A DNA stretch of 64,000 nucleotides from Thermococcus sp. 4557 (GCF_000221185.1 NC_015865.1:1426001-1490000); one strand, 5' to 3'; positions 41,828 through 50,487 are shown, numbered from the stretch's first letter. Notes: generated by a model not told the origin, from the sequence alone. Made by a program: numbers and translations.

Positions 41828-42684
41828 TCCTTCTCTCTTCCCTTTTCGGGTTTTCTCCCCACAACTCCCAGCGCTTCCTCGACGCGCTTAACTCCAACGA
41901 AGCCTGCCCTCCTCAGGCGCTCCATGACCCCCTTCTGGAGGTCCTTTCTGCGGTATTTCTTCCCGGGGTTGCCGACGTAGTGGAAGAGTCTTCCGCCGGG
42001 TTTGAGAACCCTGAACAGCTCGCGGTAGAACTCCTCGGAGTATAGCTGGCCCGCCAAAGAGAAGCGCGGCGGGTCGTGGATTACGACGTCGAAGCTCTCC
42101 GGCTTGAACCTCTTCACGACCTCGAAGGCATCGCCCTGAATCACCTGCACCTTTCCGCCGGTGAACAGCTCCCTGCTCCAGGGGTTTATCCTGGCGAGCT
42201 CGAGCACGTTGGGGTCCTTCTCGATGGTTATGACGTAAGCCCCGCGCTTCGAGGCTTCTATCGCCGTGTAGCCGAGCCCCATGCAGGTGTCAAGAACCGT
42301 TTCCCCCTCCTTTGGCTTCACCGCGTTCACCTTGTTCCTCGTGTCCTGGAGGGGGTTTACCTCCTTCGTGCGGTGCATTCTAATGCCGTTTATCTCAATC
42401 GTCGGCGGAATCGTCGGGACGAGCTTGTAGTAGCCCTCACCGGCTATTGCCGCCTTGTAGACGCCGCCGCTTTTGACGAAGTAAACGCTGCCCTCGTCCC
42501 TCGCGATCCTCTCGATCACTCCCTTCTTGACCCTCGTCCTGTCGGGGAAGACGAACTCATCGCCCTCTCGCCTTATCCCCCATGTCCTGTTGGTTTTCCT
42601 CAGGTCAAGGTTGAGCTTAACGGTTCCCCCTGAAAGGAGCAGTCTCCTGGCTTCCCTCACGGTTAGAAAATACAGGGTCTCCAT
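41824..42684 (-). CDS. SAM-dependent methyltransferase (archaeal COG2521 type)
   Basis: 286 residues. Residues 1-110 form an N-terminal domain (FLTVREARRLLLSGG). The Rossmann fold follows: ETVLDTCMGLGYTAIEASKRG (motif I), VITIEKDPNVLELARINPW, VIQGDAFEVV and FDVVIHDPPRFSLAGQLYS (motif IV, DPPR). DPPR/DPPF motifs occur in methylases of exocyclic amines in RNA and related amines. The exact substrate is unknown. The gene follows the PIN toxin gene by four bases on the same strand. Confidence 0.82.
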   Translation of the reverse strand: METLYFLTVREARRLLLSGGTVKLNLDLRKTNRTWGIRREGDEFVFPDRTRVKKGVIERIARDEGSVYFVKSGGVYKAAIAGEGYYKLVPTIPPTIEINGIRMHRTKEVNPLQDTRNKVNAVKPKEGETVLDTCMGLGYTAIEASKRGAYVITIEKDPNVLELARINPWSRELFTGGKVQVIQGDAFEVVKRFKPESFDVVIHDPPRFSLAGQLYSEEFYRELFRVLKPGGRLFHYVGNPGKKYRRKDLQKGVMERLRRAGFVGVKRVEEALGVVGRKPEKGREKD

Positions 42685-42688
42685 GGTA

Positions 42689-43165
42689 TCACCCGAGGGT
42701 GCGTTCTATTTCTTTGATGGATTTCTCCCGCACCAGGATGGAGTCTATGCCCAATTCTCTGGCTCTGAGATGCATTCCTTTGTCATCAGTTATCAGCGGA
42801 AGGCTCAGAAGACGTGCGGTGGCTATAAAATACGCATCAAATCCAGAAGCCCCGGTAAGAGTGGCGACCTCTCTGGCTTTTTCTAGGATCTCTGCATCAT
42901 AGTGAAGTATGAAGTTGTTCTCGATGGTGTCACTGGCAATCGATGCCCTGTATTCGTCTCCGGTGATCCTTCTGATGACCCCGGCTACTTCAACAACGAT
43001 TACGGCTGGTGAGTGAGTTTCAATCCTTTCCTCCTCTATCCTCTCCAGTACGAACCGGCACTTCTCGTGGGTTTCAAGCTCCCTTTTGAGTATCTCCCCC
43101 TTGAGATTTCTGGGAGGAGGTAGGAGCGCCTTGAGGACAACCGATGAATCTAGAACTACTCCCAT
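42689..43165 (-). CDS. vapC: PIN-domain ribonuclease, VapC-type toxin
   Basis: 158 residues. The four acidic positions of PIN domains are visible: D6 in VVLDSSVVLK, E in AVIVVEVAGVI, D in TGASGFDAYFIATA and D in LPLITDDKGMHLRA. Overlaps the preceding antitoxin-like gene by 10 bases. VapC proteins cleave RNA, often tRNA, when released from antitoxin. Confidence 0.88.
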   Translation of the reverse strand: MGVVLDSSVVLKALLPPPRNLKGEILKRELETHEKCRFVLERIEEERIETHSPAVIVVEVAGVIRRITGDEYRASIASDTIENNFILHYDAEILEKAREVATLTGASGFDAYFIATARLLSLPLITDDKGMHLRARELGIDSILVREKSIKEIERTLG

Positions 43166-43356
43166 AATTTCCTCTCCCTGGCCTCTTTGAGGGCGCTCTC
43201 CACGTCTCCCCTAACGTCCACTCCTTCGAAGAGCTTCATGAGTCCTTTTAAGGATGGCAGGATTACCAGCTCAACCTCCGTACCGGCTGGAAGATCAAGC
43301 CTGTTCTTGGGCCTCAAAACGCCGTTCTCATAAACAGCGATTATCTTTGTTCCCAT
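43156..43356 (-). CDS. VapB-like antitoxin, AF2212/DUF104 family
   Basis: 66 residues. N-terminal beta strand segment KIIAVYENGVLRPKNRLDLPAG with EVELVI is the DUF104/AbrB-like signature; the C-terminal helix (VESALKEARERKLWE) would wrap the toxin. Overlaps the PIN gene as toxin-antitoxin pairs commonly do. Confidence 0.85.
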   Translation of the reverse strand: MGTKIIAVYENGVLRPKNRLDLPAGTEVELVILPSLKGLMKLFEGVDVRGDVESALKEARERKLWE

Positions 43357-43397
43357 TCTCGCTCCCCATAGGAGAGTTTGAAGAAATCGTTAAAAAC

Positions 43398-44333
43398 CTA
43401 ACCCACGACCCGCTCAAAAACGCGCTCGAAGTTTTCGAAGGTCACCGCCTCGACTTCTTTCTCGCTGAGGGTCTCCGAGAGCCTCTCTATCAGGTTTGGT
43501 ATCCTCGATTCGTCCTCGAAGCCTTCAACGCTCCTCCCGCTCCAGCCGCGGAGGTAGTAAACGAAATCGAAGCCGAGCCCAACGTGGCGGTAGCCTGCCA
43601 GATCGACCATGTACGTTATGTGCTCCACGTACCTCTCCAGCGTCGGCTGCTCTCTGTGGATAAAGCTCGGGATGGCGACTGCACCTATAATGCCGTCCCT
43701 CTCCGCTATCGCCTTTATCTGCTCGTCCGTTAGGTTTCTTGGATGGTCGCACAGCCTCCTCGCGTTGGAGTGCGACGCTATGACCGGAAACGCCGTCACG
43801 TCGAGGGTGTCCCAGAAGCCGGCCTCGTTTATGTGACTCAGATCGATGACTATCCCCAGCTCCTCGGCCTTTCCGACGACTTCAACGCCGAAATTCGTCA
43901 GTCCGCCGCCGGTTCTCTCAAAGACCCCGTCAGCTATGGCGTTCCTCAGACTCCAGGTGAGCGTCAGAACCCTCAGGCCGAGGCGGTGGAAGAGCTCCAG
44001 CAGATCAAGGCTCTCTCCTATCGGCTCCCCGCCCTCAAGGCCGAGCCACAGGGCGACCTTTCCGTCCCCGATCGCCTTTTTCATTCCATCGACGGTTGTG
44101 ACCAGCTCAAAGCGCTCGCTCTCCCCGATGTCCTTCAGCAGGGAGTTCAGAACCTCAAAACCGTAGGCCGTTGCGTCTCCCCTTCTCTCCGGCCGCGTCC
44201 AGATGGCCATAACCCTGGCCCTAACCCGGGGACCGAAGAACCTCTCGAAGTTCCTCTCCAGCACGAGGCTCCTTCCGTTCAGCCTCTCGTCGTGGATGAG
44301 CGTCGGAAGGTCCGAGTGAGCGTCGAATATCAT
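43398..44333 (-). CDS. Membrane dipeptidase family (M19) peptidase
   Basis: 311 residues. Zinc-site motifs of renal-dipeptidase relatives: IFDAHSDLPTLIHDE at the start, LWLGLEGGEPIG (bridging Glu), VIDLSHINEAGF, PVIASHSNARRLCDHPRNL, and VGLGFDFVYY near the end. It hydrolyses dipeptides, in archaea perhaps including D-residue-containing ones. It begins nine bases after the TPR-like gene and is probably co-transcribed with it. Confidence 0.93.
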   Translation of the reverse strand: MIFDAHSDLPTLIHDERLNGRSLVLERNFERFFGPRVRARVMAIWTRPERRGDATAYGFEVLNSLLKDIGESERFELVTTVDGMKKAIGDGKVALWLGLEGGEPIGESLDLLELFHRLGLRVLTLTWSLRNAIADGVFERTGGGLTNFGVEVVGKAEELGIVIDLSHINEAGFWDTLDVTAFPVIASHSNARRLCDHPRNLTDEQIKAIAERDGIIGAVAIPSFIHREQPTLERYVEHITYMVDLAGYRHVGLGFDFVYYLRGWSGRSVEGFEDESRIPNLIERLSETLSEKEVEAVTFENFERVFERVVG

Positions 44334-44342
44334 GGCGACACC

Positions 44343-45422
44343 TCAGGTGCTCTCTTCCATCGTCACTATCTCGGTGAGCGCCTCCGCCTTCACCCCGGGA
44401 TCGGGGATGCTCTCGACCAGCCTCCTCGCATCTTCAAACTCATGCCTCTTGGCCAGTTCCACGGCGATGGCCTTAAGCGCCTCGCTCCTCTTGTGGATAT
44501 CCTTTATCTCCCTCGCGAACTCCAGGGCCCTCTTCAGGCTTCCGAGTTCGGTCAGGAGCCTCGCTATCCTCTGAACGTTAGCTTCGGTTAATATGGGGTT
44601 TTCACACCTCTTGAAGGCGCCGTCCACGACGTCCATGTACTCAAGGTTGTTCATGCGCTTCATCCAGAGCGCGACCTCGAGTTCACCGATGAGCCTTGCA
44701 ACCCCGCTGTACTTCTTCTCTATGAGTGCGAGTGCGTAGTGGTACCTTCCTTCCAGCAGGGACTCCCTGACCTCCGGAAGCCCCACCTCGTGGACCGTGT
44801 TCACCAGCTCTATCTTCTTCTCAACGACCGCCGCCCTCTGGTTGACGTGGAGTTTGTCGAATATGTCGAACGCCATCCTGTAGAACTCCAGGGCCTTGCC
44901 GGATGGGAGCGCGTCTCCCGCCTTCTCCATTAGCTCTCCTATCCTTATTATCCCGTCCACCTTGTGGGGGTAGCTCATCTCAGCTCCAATTATTGTATCA
45001 AAGGCGACGTTGAAAACGTCGAGGGCGCTCTCGGGATAGCCGCCGATGGCCAGATGATACGCGAGGGTTGAGAGGACGGTGCCCTTCTCTATTGGATTCT
45101 TTATGCTGTCGGTCGCATCCAGCGCCCTGCCGAAGAAATCCGCCGCGTCCTCCTCGTAGCCGATTATCCCGAGGGCGGAAGCGATGATGGAGTACGCCAC
45201 GGCCTTCTGGGCCGGATCCTTCAGTTTCTTGGCTATGTACATGGCGTCCTCTATGGTTCCTGGTATCCATTCCTCCGGCCCACCGCGGCGGTGGATGGCT
45301 ATGGCCAGGTCCGTGAGAAGTTCCACCTTGTCTATGGGGTCGCTTAACTCCCCGATCTTCGAGAGGGCCTCATCGTAGTACCCCCTCTGAATGAGCATTT
45401 CTATTTCTTCTCGCGTCGCCAT
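44343..45422 (-). CDS. TPR-like helical repeat protein
   Basis: 359 residues, all-alpha, with successive 34-40-residue repeats of the kind REEIEMLIQRGYYDEALSKI, AQKAVAYSIIASALGIIGYEE, IEKGTVLSTLAYHLAIGGYPE and RSEALKAIAVELAKRHEFEDA. Such repeats mediate protein contacts. No enzymatic motif. Unknown partner; the dipeptidase gene next to it is one candidate. Confidence 0.78.
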   Translation of the reverse strand: MATREEIEMLIQRGYYDEALSKIGELSDPIDKVELLTDLAIAIHRRGGPEEWIPGTIEDAMYIAKKLKDPAQKAVAYSIIASALGIIGYEEDAADFFGRALDATDSIKNPIEKGTVLSTLAYHLAIGGYPESALDVFNVAFDTIIGAEMSYPHKVDGIIRIGELMEKAGDALPSGKALEFYRMAFDIFDKLHVNQRAAVVEKKIELVNTVHEVGLPEVRESLLEGRYHYALALIEKKYSGVARLIGELEVALWMKRMNNLEYMDVVDGAFKRCENPILTEANVQRIARLLTELGSLKRALEFAREIKDIHKRSEALKAIAVELAKRHEFEDARRLVESIPDPGVKAEALTEIVTMEEST

Positions 45423-45477
45423 ACTAACTTTTTAATTCGTTCTAAATCCTTATAAAGGTTTGTTGGTTACATCGCCC

Positions 45478-46035
45478 ATGGCAATGCTGACGATAGCCCT
45501 GTACAACACCTACGACCCCAAGAGGCTCCACGAGGCCCACCTGCGCGCCATAGCTCGAGCGGGGCCTATAGCTTATGCCTACGGCTTTCATCTGGCCCTG
45601 GTGGGCTTTCCCTTCGAGGGCAGGCCTATCGATGTGGCGGAGGAGATAAGCGGCCACACTACGATAGGCGAGGGCGGCAGGTACCTCATGGAACTGGCGG
45701 AGGGGAACCGCTTCCACCTTCTGGACTTTCCCAGGCGGGGTTTTCCGCCGCAGTTCGGAACACCCGTTGCCACCACCAGGAAGCCAAGTGATGGGAAAGA
45801 ACTAACGCCCATTGAGCTCGCCGAACGTGCTCTCCGCGGTGAGAGCTTTCTTCTCCTGGTGGGCCTCGGGCGGCACGGCCTCCCCAAGGAAATCTTTAAG
45901 ACCGCCCGCTACCACATGGACATAACTGGAAAAAGGGTGAGCCTCGAAACGTGCACCGCCATCGGTGCCATTCCCGCGAGGATAAGCACCCTCATGGAGG
46001 CTCTGAGATGGAGGACGGGTGGAAAAAGGATCTAG
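45478..46035 (+). CDS. DUF531-family archaeal protein
   Basis: 185 residues. It has the alpha/beta pattern of DUF531: LTIALYNTYDPKRLHEAHLRAI, ARAGPIAYAYGFHLALVGFPF, RYLMELAEGNRFHLLDFP, FLLLVGLGRHGLPKEIFK and SLETCTAIGAIPARISTLMEAL. The glycine-rich C-terminal loops look like a SPOUT-type knotted methyltransferase fold, but activity is not known to me. A TATA-like CTTATAAAGG at 45449-45458 makes the mRNA nearly leaderless, favouring ATG 45478. Confidence 0.8.
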   Translation: MAMLTIALYNTYDPKRLHEAHLRAIARAGPIAYAYGFHLALVGFPFEGRPIDVAEEISGHTTIGEGGRYLMELAEGNRFHLLDFPRRGFPPQFGTPVATTRKPSDGKELTPIELAERALRGESFLLLVGLGRHGLPKEIFKTARYHMDITGKRVSLETCTAIGAIPARISTLMEALRWRTGGKRI

Positions 46036-46484
46036 CATGGGTGCTGATAGCTGTCATAGTTGTCTTCATCTTTCAGTTCGGCCTTAAGGTTGCGCTCCAC
46101 ACCGACTCCCCCCTCGTTATAGTCGTCAGCGGCTCGATGGAGCCCGTCTTCTACCGCGGGGACGTCGTCCTGCTGGAGGGCATAAGCGAGGAGAACATCG
46201 ACGATGTCCACATCAACGACGTCATCGTCTACAAGCGTCCCGGCTATGAGTATCCCATCATCCACCGCGTCAGGGGGATAAGCGAGGTGAACCTCGGCGG
46301 TAAGACCGAGAAGTGCTTCCTCACCTGGGGCGACAACAACTGGGCCCCCGACCCCGAATACCCGACCCCCTACGGTATGGTGCCGTGCGTCCCGGCCTAC
46401 GCCGTCGAGGACAAGGCCCTGCTGGTGCTCCCGAAGATAGGCCTCATTCCCCTTGAAATCAGGGAGAACCTGGGCCTGGGATGA
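46008..46484 (+). CDS. Signal peptidase I
   Basis: 158 residues with one N-terminal helix (LAWVLIAVIVVFIFQFGL), catalytic Ser in VVSGSMEPVFYRGDVV, His in YPIIHRVRGI and the WGDNNWAPD acidic box. It is a general secretory signal peptidase of the archaeal/ER type, shorter than the SipW-like enzyme at 22.5 kb. ATG 46008 overlaps the DUF531 gene by 28 bases. Confidence 0.9.
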   Translation: MEDGWKKDLAWVLIAVIVVFIFQFGLKVALHTDSPLVIVVSGSMEPVFYRGDVVLLEGISEENIDDVHINDVIVYKRPGYEYPIIHRVRGISEVNLGGKTEKCFLTWGDNNWAPDPEYPTPYGMVPCVPAYAVEDKALLVLPKIGLIPLEIRENLGLG

Positions 46485-46536
46485 TGTGAGGGTAGGTGGC
46501 CGAGCGGTGCGATGAGGAACTAATCGGCCCCTGACC
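46481..46536 (+). ncRNA. Candidate C/D box sRNA
   Basis: Spacing resembles an archaeal C/D RNA: box C ATGATGT (46481-46487, one mismatch to RTGATGA), 13-base guide, D' CGAG (46501-46504, one mismatch), four-base spacer, C' GCGATGA (46509-46515), 15-base guide GGAACTAATCGGCCC, box D CTGA (46531-46534). Box C overlaps the stop of the signal peptidase gene. Two of the boxes are imperfect, so this is tentative. Confidence 0.3.
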
Positions 46537-46538
46537 AA

Positions 46539-46697
46539 CAGCCCTTGCTTGCGCAAGCGCTGGCGGAAAGATGGCGTGCAACTAGACTCTCCTTCTCTTT
46601 TCTTGGGATTACTTTTAACTGGCACTCTTGCAGTGTTTCACTCTTCTCAAGGCGTCCGAAGGACGCCAGAATACATGTGAAACTGTTCAAGAGCTGG
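46539..46697 (+). repeat. Dispersed element, copy B
   Basis: The first 30 bases are identical to 3245-3274 in the hydrogenase insertion. Bases 46565-46697 align with 50488-50621 (shared GGAAAGATGGCGTG, TCTCAAGGCG, CGCCAGAATA and GTGAAAC). It therefore links the other two copies. Confidence 0.7.
46635..46683. repeat. Two-stage hairpin, copy B
   Basis: Outer stem GTTTCAC (46635-46641) / GTGAAAC (46677-46683); internal loop TCTTCTCAA / AGAATACAT (9 and 9); inner stem GGCGTCC (46651-46657) / GGACGCC (46661-46667) with loop GAA. A further stem CTCTTG (46625-46630) / CAAGAG (46688-46693) extends it. Confidence 0.65.
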
Positions 46698-47604
46698 TTT
46701 TGTTGTTAAATCCCCTCTTCAATGGGGAGTTTTAGAGTGCACGCTTTAGCCTTCCTCTTCAATTTAATAGAAAGGGACTCTTTTGGTGAAGCTTTTTCCA
46801 AAAGCTTCCTGTACTCTCAAACCCCCGGAGTGGGGCTTCGCCCCACAACCCCGTTTTTCTCTAAAAATCTGGGAAACTACGTTCCCCACCTTCCTTACTC
46901 CTTAATCCTCCGGGGGGCTACGCCCCCACACCCCCAGAACTTTGCTGGCGCAAAGTTTGATCAAAGTTCGTAGCTCCTTTTTACCTTCTTCTTTGGGGTG
47001 TTGATTTCCAATATCTGGCTGTTTTTCTCCTGAGCCTTCTGAAAAATGGCCTCTTTGATTGGGGTTGCCTAAATAGACGCACGAAGGGCGTCCGAAAGAA
47101 AACCCCTTGGTGGTATTGAAAGTTTGTAATGGGCTCCCATTTTAGCTTCTGTGACTAGCGAAATCCACTGCATACGGAGCCTTGAAAGGATCTACGAACT
47201 TTTGGTGAAGCTTATCTGCTTCTCTTGTGGGGGTCGTGATTCGTATTGAGTTTGTCTGGTTAATTTTGGGGTTTACTTGACTTGGGGGCTTTTTTGGGAA
47301 CTGCTTCATAATTGGCCTGTTGAGGGGGTTTTCTATTCCCAGCGCCCGAAGGGTGCTTGTCCAAAAAGCAAACCCCTATCAAAAACGAGCGTTGGTAGAG
47401 GTTCCACAAATTAAACAAACAGAAAAAAGAAACCCTTCTCAAGAGATCTTCATGAAGGAATCACGAACTTTGATGAAACTTTGCGAAGGCAAAGTTTCTA
47501 TCCGCTCAGTGGTGACCGCTCTCCTCATCGTCCCCTCGGAAGGGCTTGGGCGTCATCATCGCTGGGCTTAAAAACACTCCGAACTTTTTAACTCTGGTGG
47601 TGCC

Positions 47605-48354
47605 ATGAGGTTCATCCCGCTCATCGTCGCAAGACCCGAGGTTCAGATGGCCATAGATGAGGCTATAATGAGGGCCAGGATCGAGGGGAAGGTTCCCGAC
47701 ACGGTCAGGCTGTACGCCTTCTCGCCGAGCTCGGTAACCATAGGCCGCTTCCAGAGCGTTGTCCACGACGTCAACCTCGACGAGGCACGGAAGCTCGGAA
47801 TCCCCGTCGTCCGCAGGATTACCGGCGGCGGCTCGGTGTTCCACGACGAATACGGTGAGGTAACCTACTCCGTTGTTGTCGGCGAGGACTACCACCCAAT
47901 GCTCAGGAACGTTGAGAGCAGCTACCGCTATTTAGCCGGCCCGCTGGTTGATGCGCTGAAAGAGCTCGGCCTTGAGGCTGGCTTTTCGGGCCTGAACGAC
48001 ATCGTTGCCAACGGGAAAAAAATCAGTGGCTCCGCACAGACGAGGCGGAAGGGGGTCATCCTGCAGCACGGCACGTTCATGTATTCCACGCGCGTTGAGG
48101 TGCTCGGAAGGGTTCTCAGGGTCTCCAAGGCCAAGCTCGCCGACAAGGGCGTTTCGAGCATCTGGGAGAGGGTAACCACCCTGGAGCGCGAGGGCATAAA
48201 TCTGAGCCGCTGGGAGGCCTACGAGCTGCTCAAGGAGAGCTTCTTCAGTGCCTTTGAGCCTGAGGAGGGTGGGCTCACCGACTATGAGCTCGAGCTCGCC
48301 GAGAGGCTGGTGGAGGAGAAATATGGAAACCCGGAGTGGAACGAGATGAGGTAA
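47605..48354 (+). CDS. Lipoate-protein ligase A family protein
   Basis: 249 residues with the LplA/BirA fold: VTIGRFQSVVHDVNLDEARKL, VVRRITGGGSVFHDEYGEVTYS (lipoyl-AMP binding loop RRxTGGGxVFH), NDIVANGKKISGSAQTRRKG (catalytic Lys region) and LQHGTFMYS. Archaeal LplA is often split into N and C parts; this is the large N-terminal-type catalytic part, with no small partner next to it. GGTGGT precedes the ATG. Confidence 0.87.
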   Translation: MRFIPLIVARPEVQMAIDEAIMRARIEGKVPDTVRLYAFSPSSVTIGRFQSVVHDVNLDEARKLGIPVVRRITGGGSVFHDEYGEVTYSVVVGEDYHPMLRNVESSYRYLAGPLVDALKELGLEAGFSGLNDIVANGKKISGSAQTRRKGVILQHGTFMYSTRVEVLGRVLRVSKAKLADKGVSSIWERVTTLEREGINLSRWEAYELLKESFFSAFEPEEGGLTDYELELAERLVEEKYGNPEWNEMR

Positions 48355-48364
48355 GACAAAGTTA

Positions 48365-49456
48365 TTAAACGGGGCTCCCAATTTCTTCCACTCTTGTTTC
48401 GAGAATCGCTTGCCGTAAGGGGCGCTCTGGAATCTGGTAAACGCCTCGCTTTGGTTTTATCAAAAATCCGCCATCAACGAGGTTCTTGAGAACTTCCTTT
48501 GCCCTTCTCTCAGAGATTCCCACGACGGATGTTATCTCAGTAACGATTTCCTCGGTCGTCACACCATACGAGGGCCCCTTGGCAACCCTTTTCAGAGCAA
48601 TTATATACGCGGGAGACCGGTATATCCTGATGAAGTCTCTTAAATCCTTCTTCCAAAGCTTGACCGCGTGATGAAGGGCAGTTGTTAGCGCTGCCCCGTG
48701 AGAATTTCCCTTGATTCTCAGCTTGCCGTAATACGCCAAGAAGCCCGGAACGTTTGAAAGCTCCCTGGCGGCTTCGTAAAGCTCCTCCTCTGGGGCATCT
48801 GAAAGGCCCTTTCTCAGGTATTCAACGCTTTCCTCAACCGTCCACCGGGAGATGTGAATCTTCTCAACGTATCTCGCGAAGAAGGGCTTTTCTCCGGAGG
48901 GGTTTATTATCCTCTCCAGCAGGCCTGGCATCGAGCCAGAAAGAATCACTGTCACGTTCTCGAAGCCGTCCGAAATCGTTTGGAGCATGCCGAGCATGTT
49001 CAGCGGTGCAAACCTTGGGAGAACTTGGGCCTCGTCAAACACAATCACAGTTTTCTTTCCCGACCTGTTCAGGTGCCTGAGGAGGTTCAGAAACGCATTC
49101 TGAAACTCGGCAATTCCCTTCGGTTTAACGTCCATTTTCACAATCCCGAGATTTAGCGTGGCGGAGTATTCAAGCTCTTCTGGTATGTTTGTCGAAACGG
49201 GGACGAGTTCTGTGTAACTTATTGCCTCACGCCCCATCCCAAAGGCCAGGTCATAATAAAGGTAGTTATATTTCGAGCGGTGCTTGTTGAGGAAGACGTT
49301 GATGACGCTGGTTTTTCCAACTCTCCTTGAACCCAGAATTGCCACAAAGTCGCCTTCATCAACGACTTTTTCGAGTTCCATAACTGCTTTCCTGTGAGCT
49401 CTCCCATGAAGGTTTCTTTCATCCCTTATCGGGCGCGTGCTGAACAAAGTGAACAC
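48365..49456 (-). CDS. Archaeal AAA-type ATPase (ATPase_2 family)
   Basis: 363 residues. Walker A is LGSRRVGKTSVINVF, Walker B TVIVFDEAQVLPRF, sensor region VTVILSGSMPGLLERI. The C-terminal winged helix (TTEEIVTEITSVVGISERRAKEV) may bind DNA or a partner. These ATPases are abundant and variable in Thermococcales and have been linked to mobile elements; function unknown. The start is GTG 49456 in the ORF beginning VFTLFSTRPI. Confidence 0.88.
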   Translation of the reverse strand: MFTLFSTRPIRDERNLHGRAHRKAVMELEKVVDEGDFVAILGSRRVGKTSVINVFLNKHRSKYNYLYYDLAFGMGREAISYTELVPVSTNIPEELEYSATLNLGIVKMDVKPKGIAEFQNAFLNLLRHLNRSGKKTVIVFDEAQVLPRFAPLNMLGMLQTISDGFENVTVILSGSMPGLLERIINPSGEKPFFARYVEKIHISRWTVEESVEYLRKGLSDAPEEELYEAARELSNVPGFLAYYGKLRIKGNSHGAALTTALHHAVKLWKKDLRDFIRIYRSPAYIIALKRVAKGPSYGVTTEEIVTEITSVVGISERRAKEVLKNLVDGGFLIKPKRGVYQIPERPLRQAILETRVEEIGSPV

Positions 49457-49483
49457 CCCATCACTAGTGACGGGCCATCACTT

Positions 49484-50110
49484 TTAAAGGTTTCCAACAC
49501 CAAACTCCCTCGCCAGCTCGTAGAACAGTTCGTCCTCGCCGAGCTCCTCCCGCAGTGCCCTGAATTTCTCCTCGAGCCGGGGAAGCCGCCCTTTGCTCCG
49601 TCTCAGCATGTTGTTGCCGAGGTCGACTGCGAAACGGAGGTACTCATCGTCCACGAGTATCCTTCCATCCCTGCCGAGCGGTGCCGTCAGGTACTCCGTG
49701 GCGTTTATCTCCACTAGATAGCGCTTCGAGACGACCTTGAAGGTGGTGTACTTGAAGCCCGAGGCCAAACCGAGCTCGTGGAGCTTCTTTGCCCTCTCCA
49801 CGTCCTCGGCGACGACGTGGAATATGGGCGGCTGGCTCTTGAGGAATATGATACCCTTTTCTGCGTTTCTCAGGGCCTCCCTTGCCTCCTCGAACTCCAT
49901 CGGCCTGTGGACCTTTATCAACCACCTCGCGAGGGGTTTGGCCCCGAGGTCGGGTTCCTCCATTATGCCAATTCTGCCGGAGCAGGAGGAGGTCGTGTAG
50001 ATTCCCTTTATCGAGTTGATGAGCAGGAGCAGCTCTATTATATCCTCGTCCACCTTTCCTTCCCTCATAGCCGTGAAGAGGCTCACAAGGGCTTCGCGTT
50101 TGGCTTTCAT
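49484..50110 (-). CDS. taw3: tRNA wybutosine-synthesis methyltransferase Taw3 (TYW3)
   Basis: 208 residues with the TYW3 signatures: AKREALVSLFTAMREGKVDEDI, NSIKGIYTTSSCSGRIGIME (SSCSGR), KPLARWLIKVHRPMEFEEA and GFKYTTFKVVSKRYLVEINA. It methylates N4 of 4-demethylwyosine-type intermediates at position 37 of tRNA-Phe. The tRNA-His gene is just beyond its start on the opposite strand. Confidence 0.93.
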   Translation of the reverse strand: MKAKREALVSLFTAMREGKVDEDIIELLLLINSIKGIYTTSSCSGRIGIMEEPDLGAKPLARWLIKVHRPMEFEEAREALRNAEKGIIFLKSQPPIFHVVAEDVERAKKLHELGLASGFKYTTFKVVSKRYLVEINATEYLTAPLGRDGRILVDDEYLRFAVDLGNNMLRRSKGRLPRLEEKFRALREELGEDELFYELAREFGVGNL

Positions 50111-50215
50111 GTCGAAACCTCCGGACGATTCTTAATTCCCGCGAAAGCGTCGTTAAGCGGGGGTTGGGGTAAGTAAAAGGTCTCAGCTTCCTCTTTCAGC
50201 CCCTTCTGTCGAAAA

Positions 50216-50224
50216 CTTTATAAA
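50216..50224 (+). promoter_or_regulatory. TATA box of tRNA-His gene
   Basis: CTTTATAAA about 36 bases before the tRNA 5' end, preceded by the BRE-like GAAAA. Confidence 0.65.
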
Positions 50225-50251
50225 GCTAACCCAAAAGGTTTAGCTGGAAAT

Positions 50252-50329
50252 GGCCAGGGTGGTGTAGCCTGGTTAGCACAGGGGACTGTGGATCCCCTAG
50301 CCCGGGTTCAAATCCCGGCCCTGGCCCCA
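50252..50329 (+). tRNA. tRNA-His (GTG)
   Basis: Acceptor stem GCCAGGG / CCCTGGC, with G at position -1 (50252) opposite C73 as required for tRNA-His. Anticodon stem GGGGA / TCCCC around the loop CTGTGGA, anticodon GTG. T-loop GGTTCAAATCC is canonical. CCA is encoded (50327-50329). No intron. Confidence 0.96.
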
Positions 50330-50487
50330 TAAGAAACTTTGCCTGCGCAAAGTTTGATCCGATTTCGTGATTCTTATCCAGGGGGTTCTTTTGTAGTAAC
50401 AATCTCTGAATTCAATGGTCGTTTTTTGGTTGGATGCACTCTTAATGGCAACTTTAAGGGGGGACTTTCTCGGGGTTCAACTTTGAG

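Larger units (their letters stand above)
46485..47604. other. 1.1-kb AT-rich gene-poor region full of short repeats and hairpins
   Basis: No convincing coding gene. Contents: the C/D-like candidate; a 30-base match to the hydrogenase insertion (46539-46568); hairpin copy B (46635-46683); hairpins GTGGGGCTTCGCCCCAC (46831-46847) and GGGGGCTACGCCCCC (about 46912-46926); AACTTTGC/GCAAAGTT hairpins near 46940 and 47475; CTACGAACTTTTGGTGAAGCTT near 47190, also found near 50655. It looks like a sink of decayed repeat elements. Confidence 0.65.

Noticed and set aside
46494-46530. tRNA-like GGTGGCCGAGCGGT
   Set aside because: Resembles the D-arm region of Leu/Ser tRNAs but no anticodon arm, T arm or acceptor can be folded around it.
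46722-46973. 83-codon frame in the repeat region
   Set aside because: Translation spans several hairpin repeats, composition is not protein-like and there is no promoter or ribosome site.
50252-50329. tRNA-His as attachment site of an integrated element
   Set aside because: No repeat of the tRNA 3' end was found downstream in the window and no integrase gene is present.
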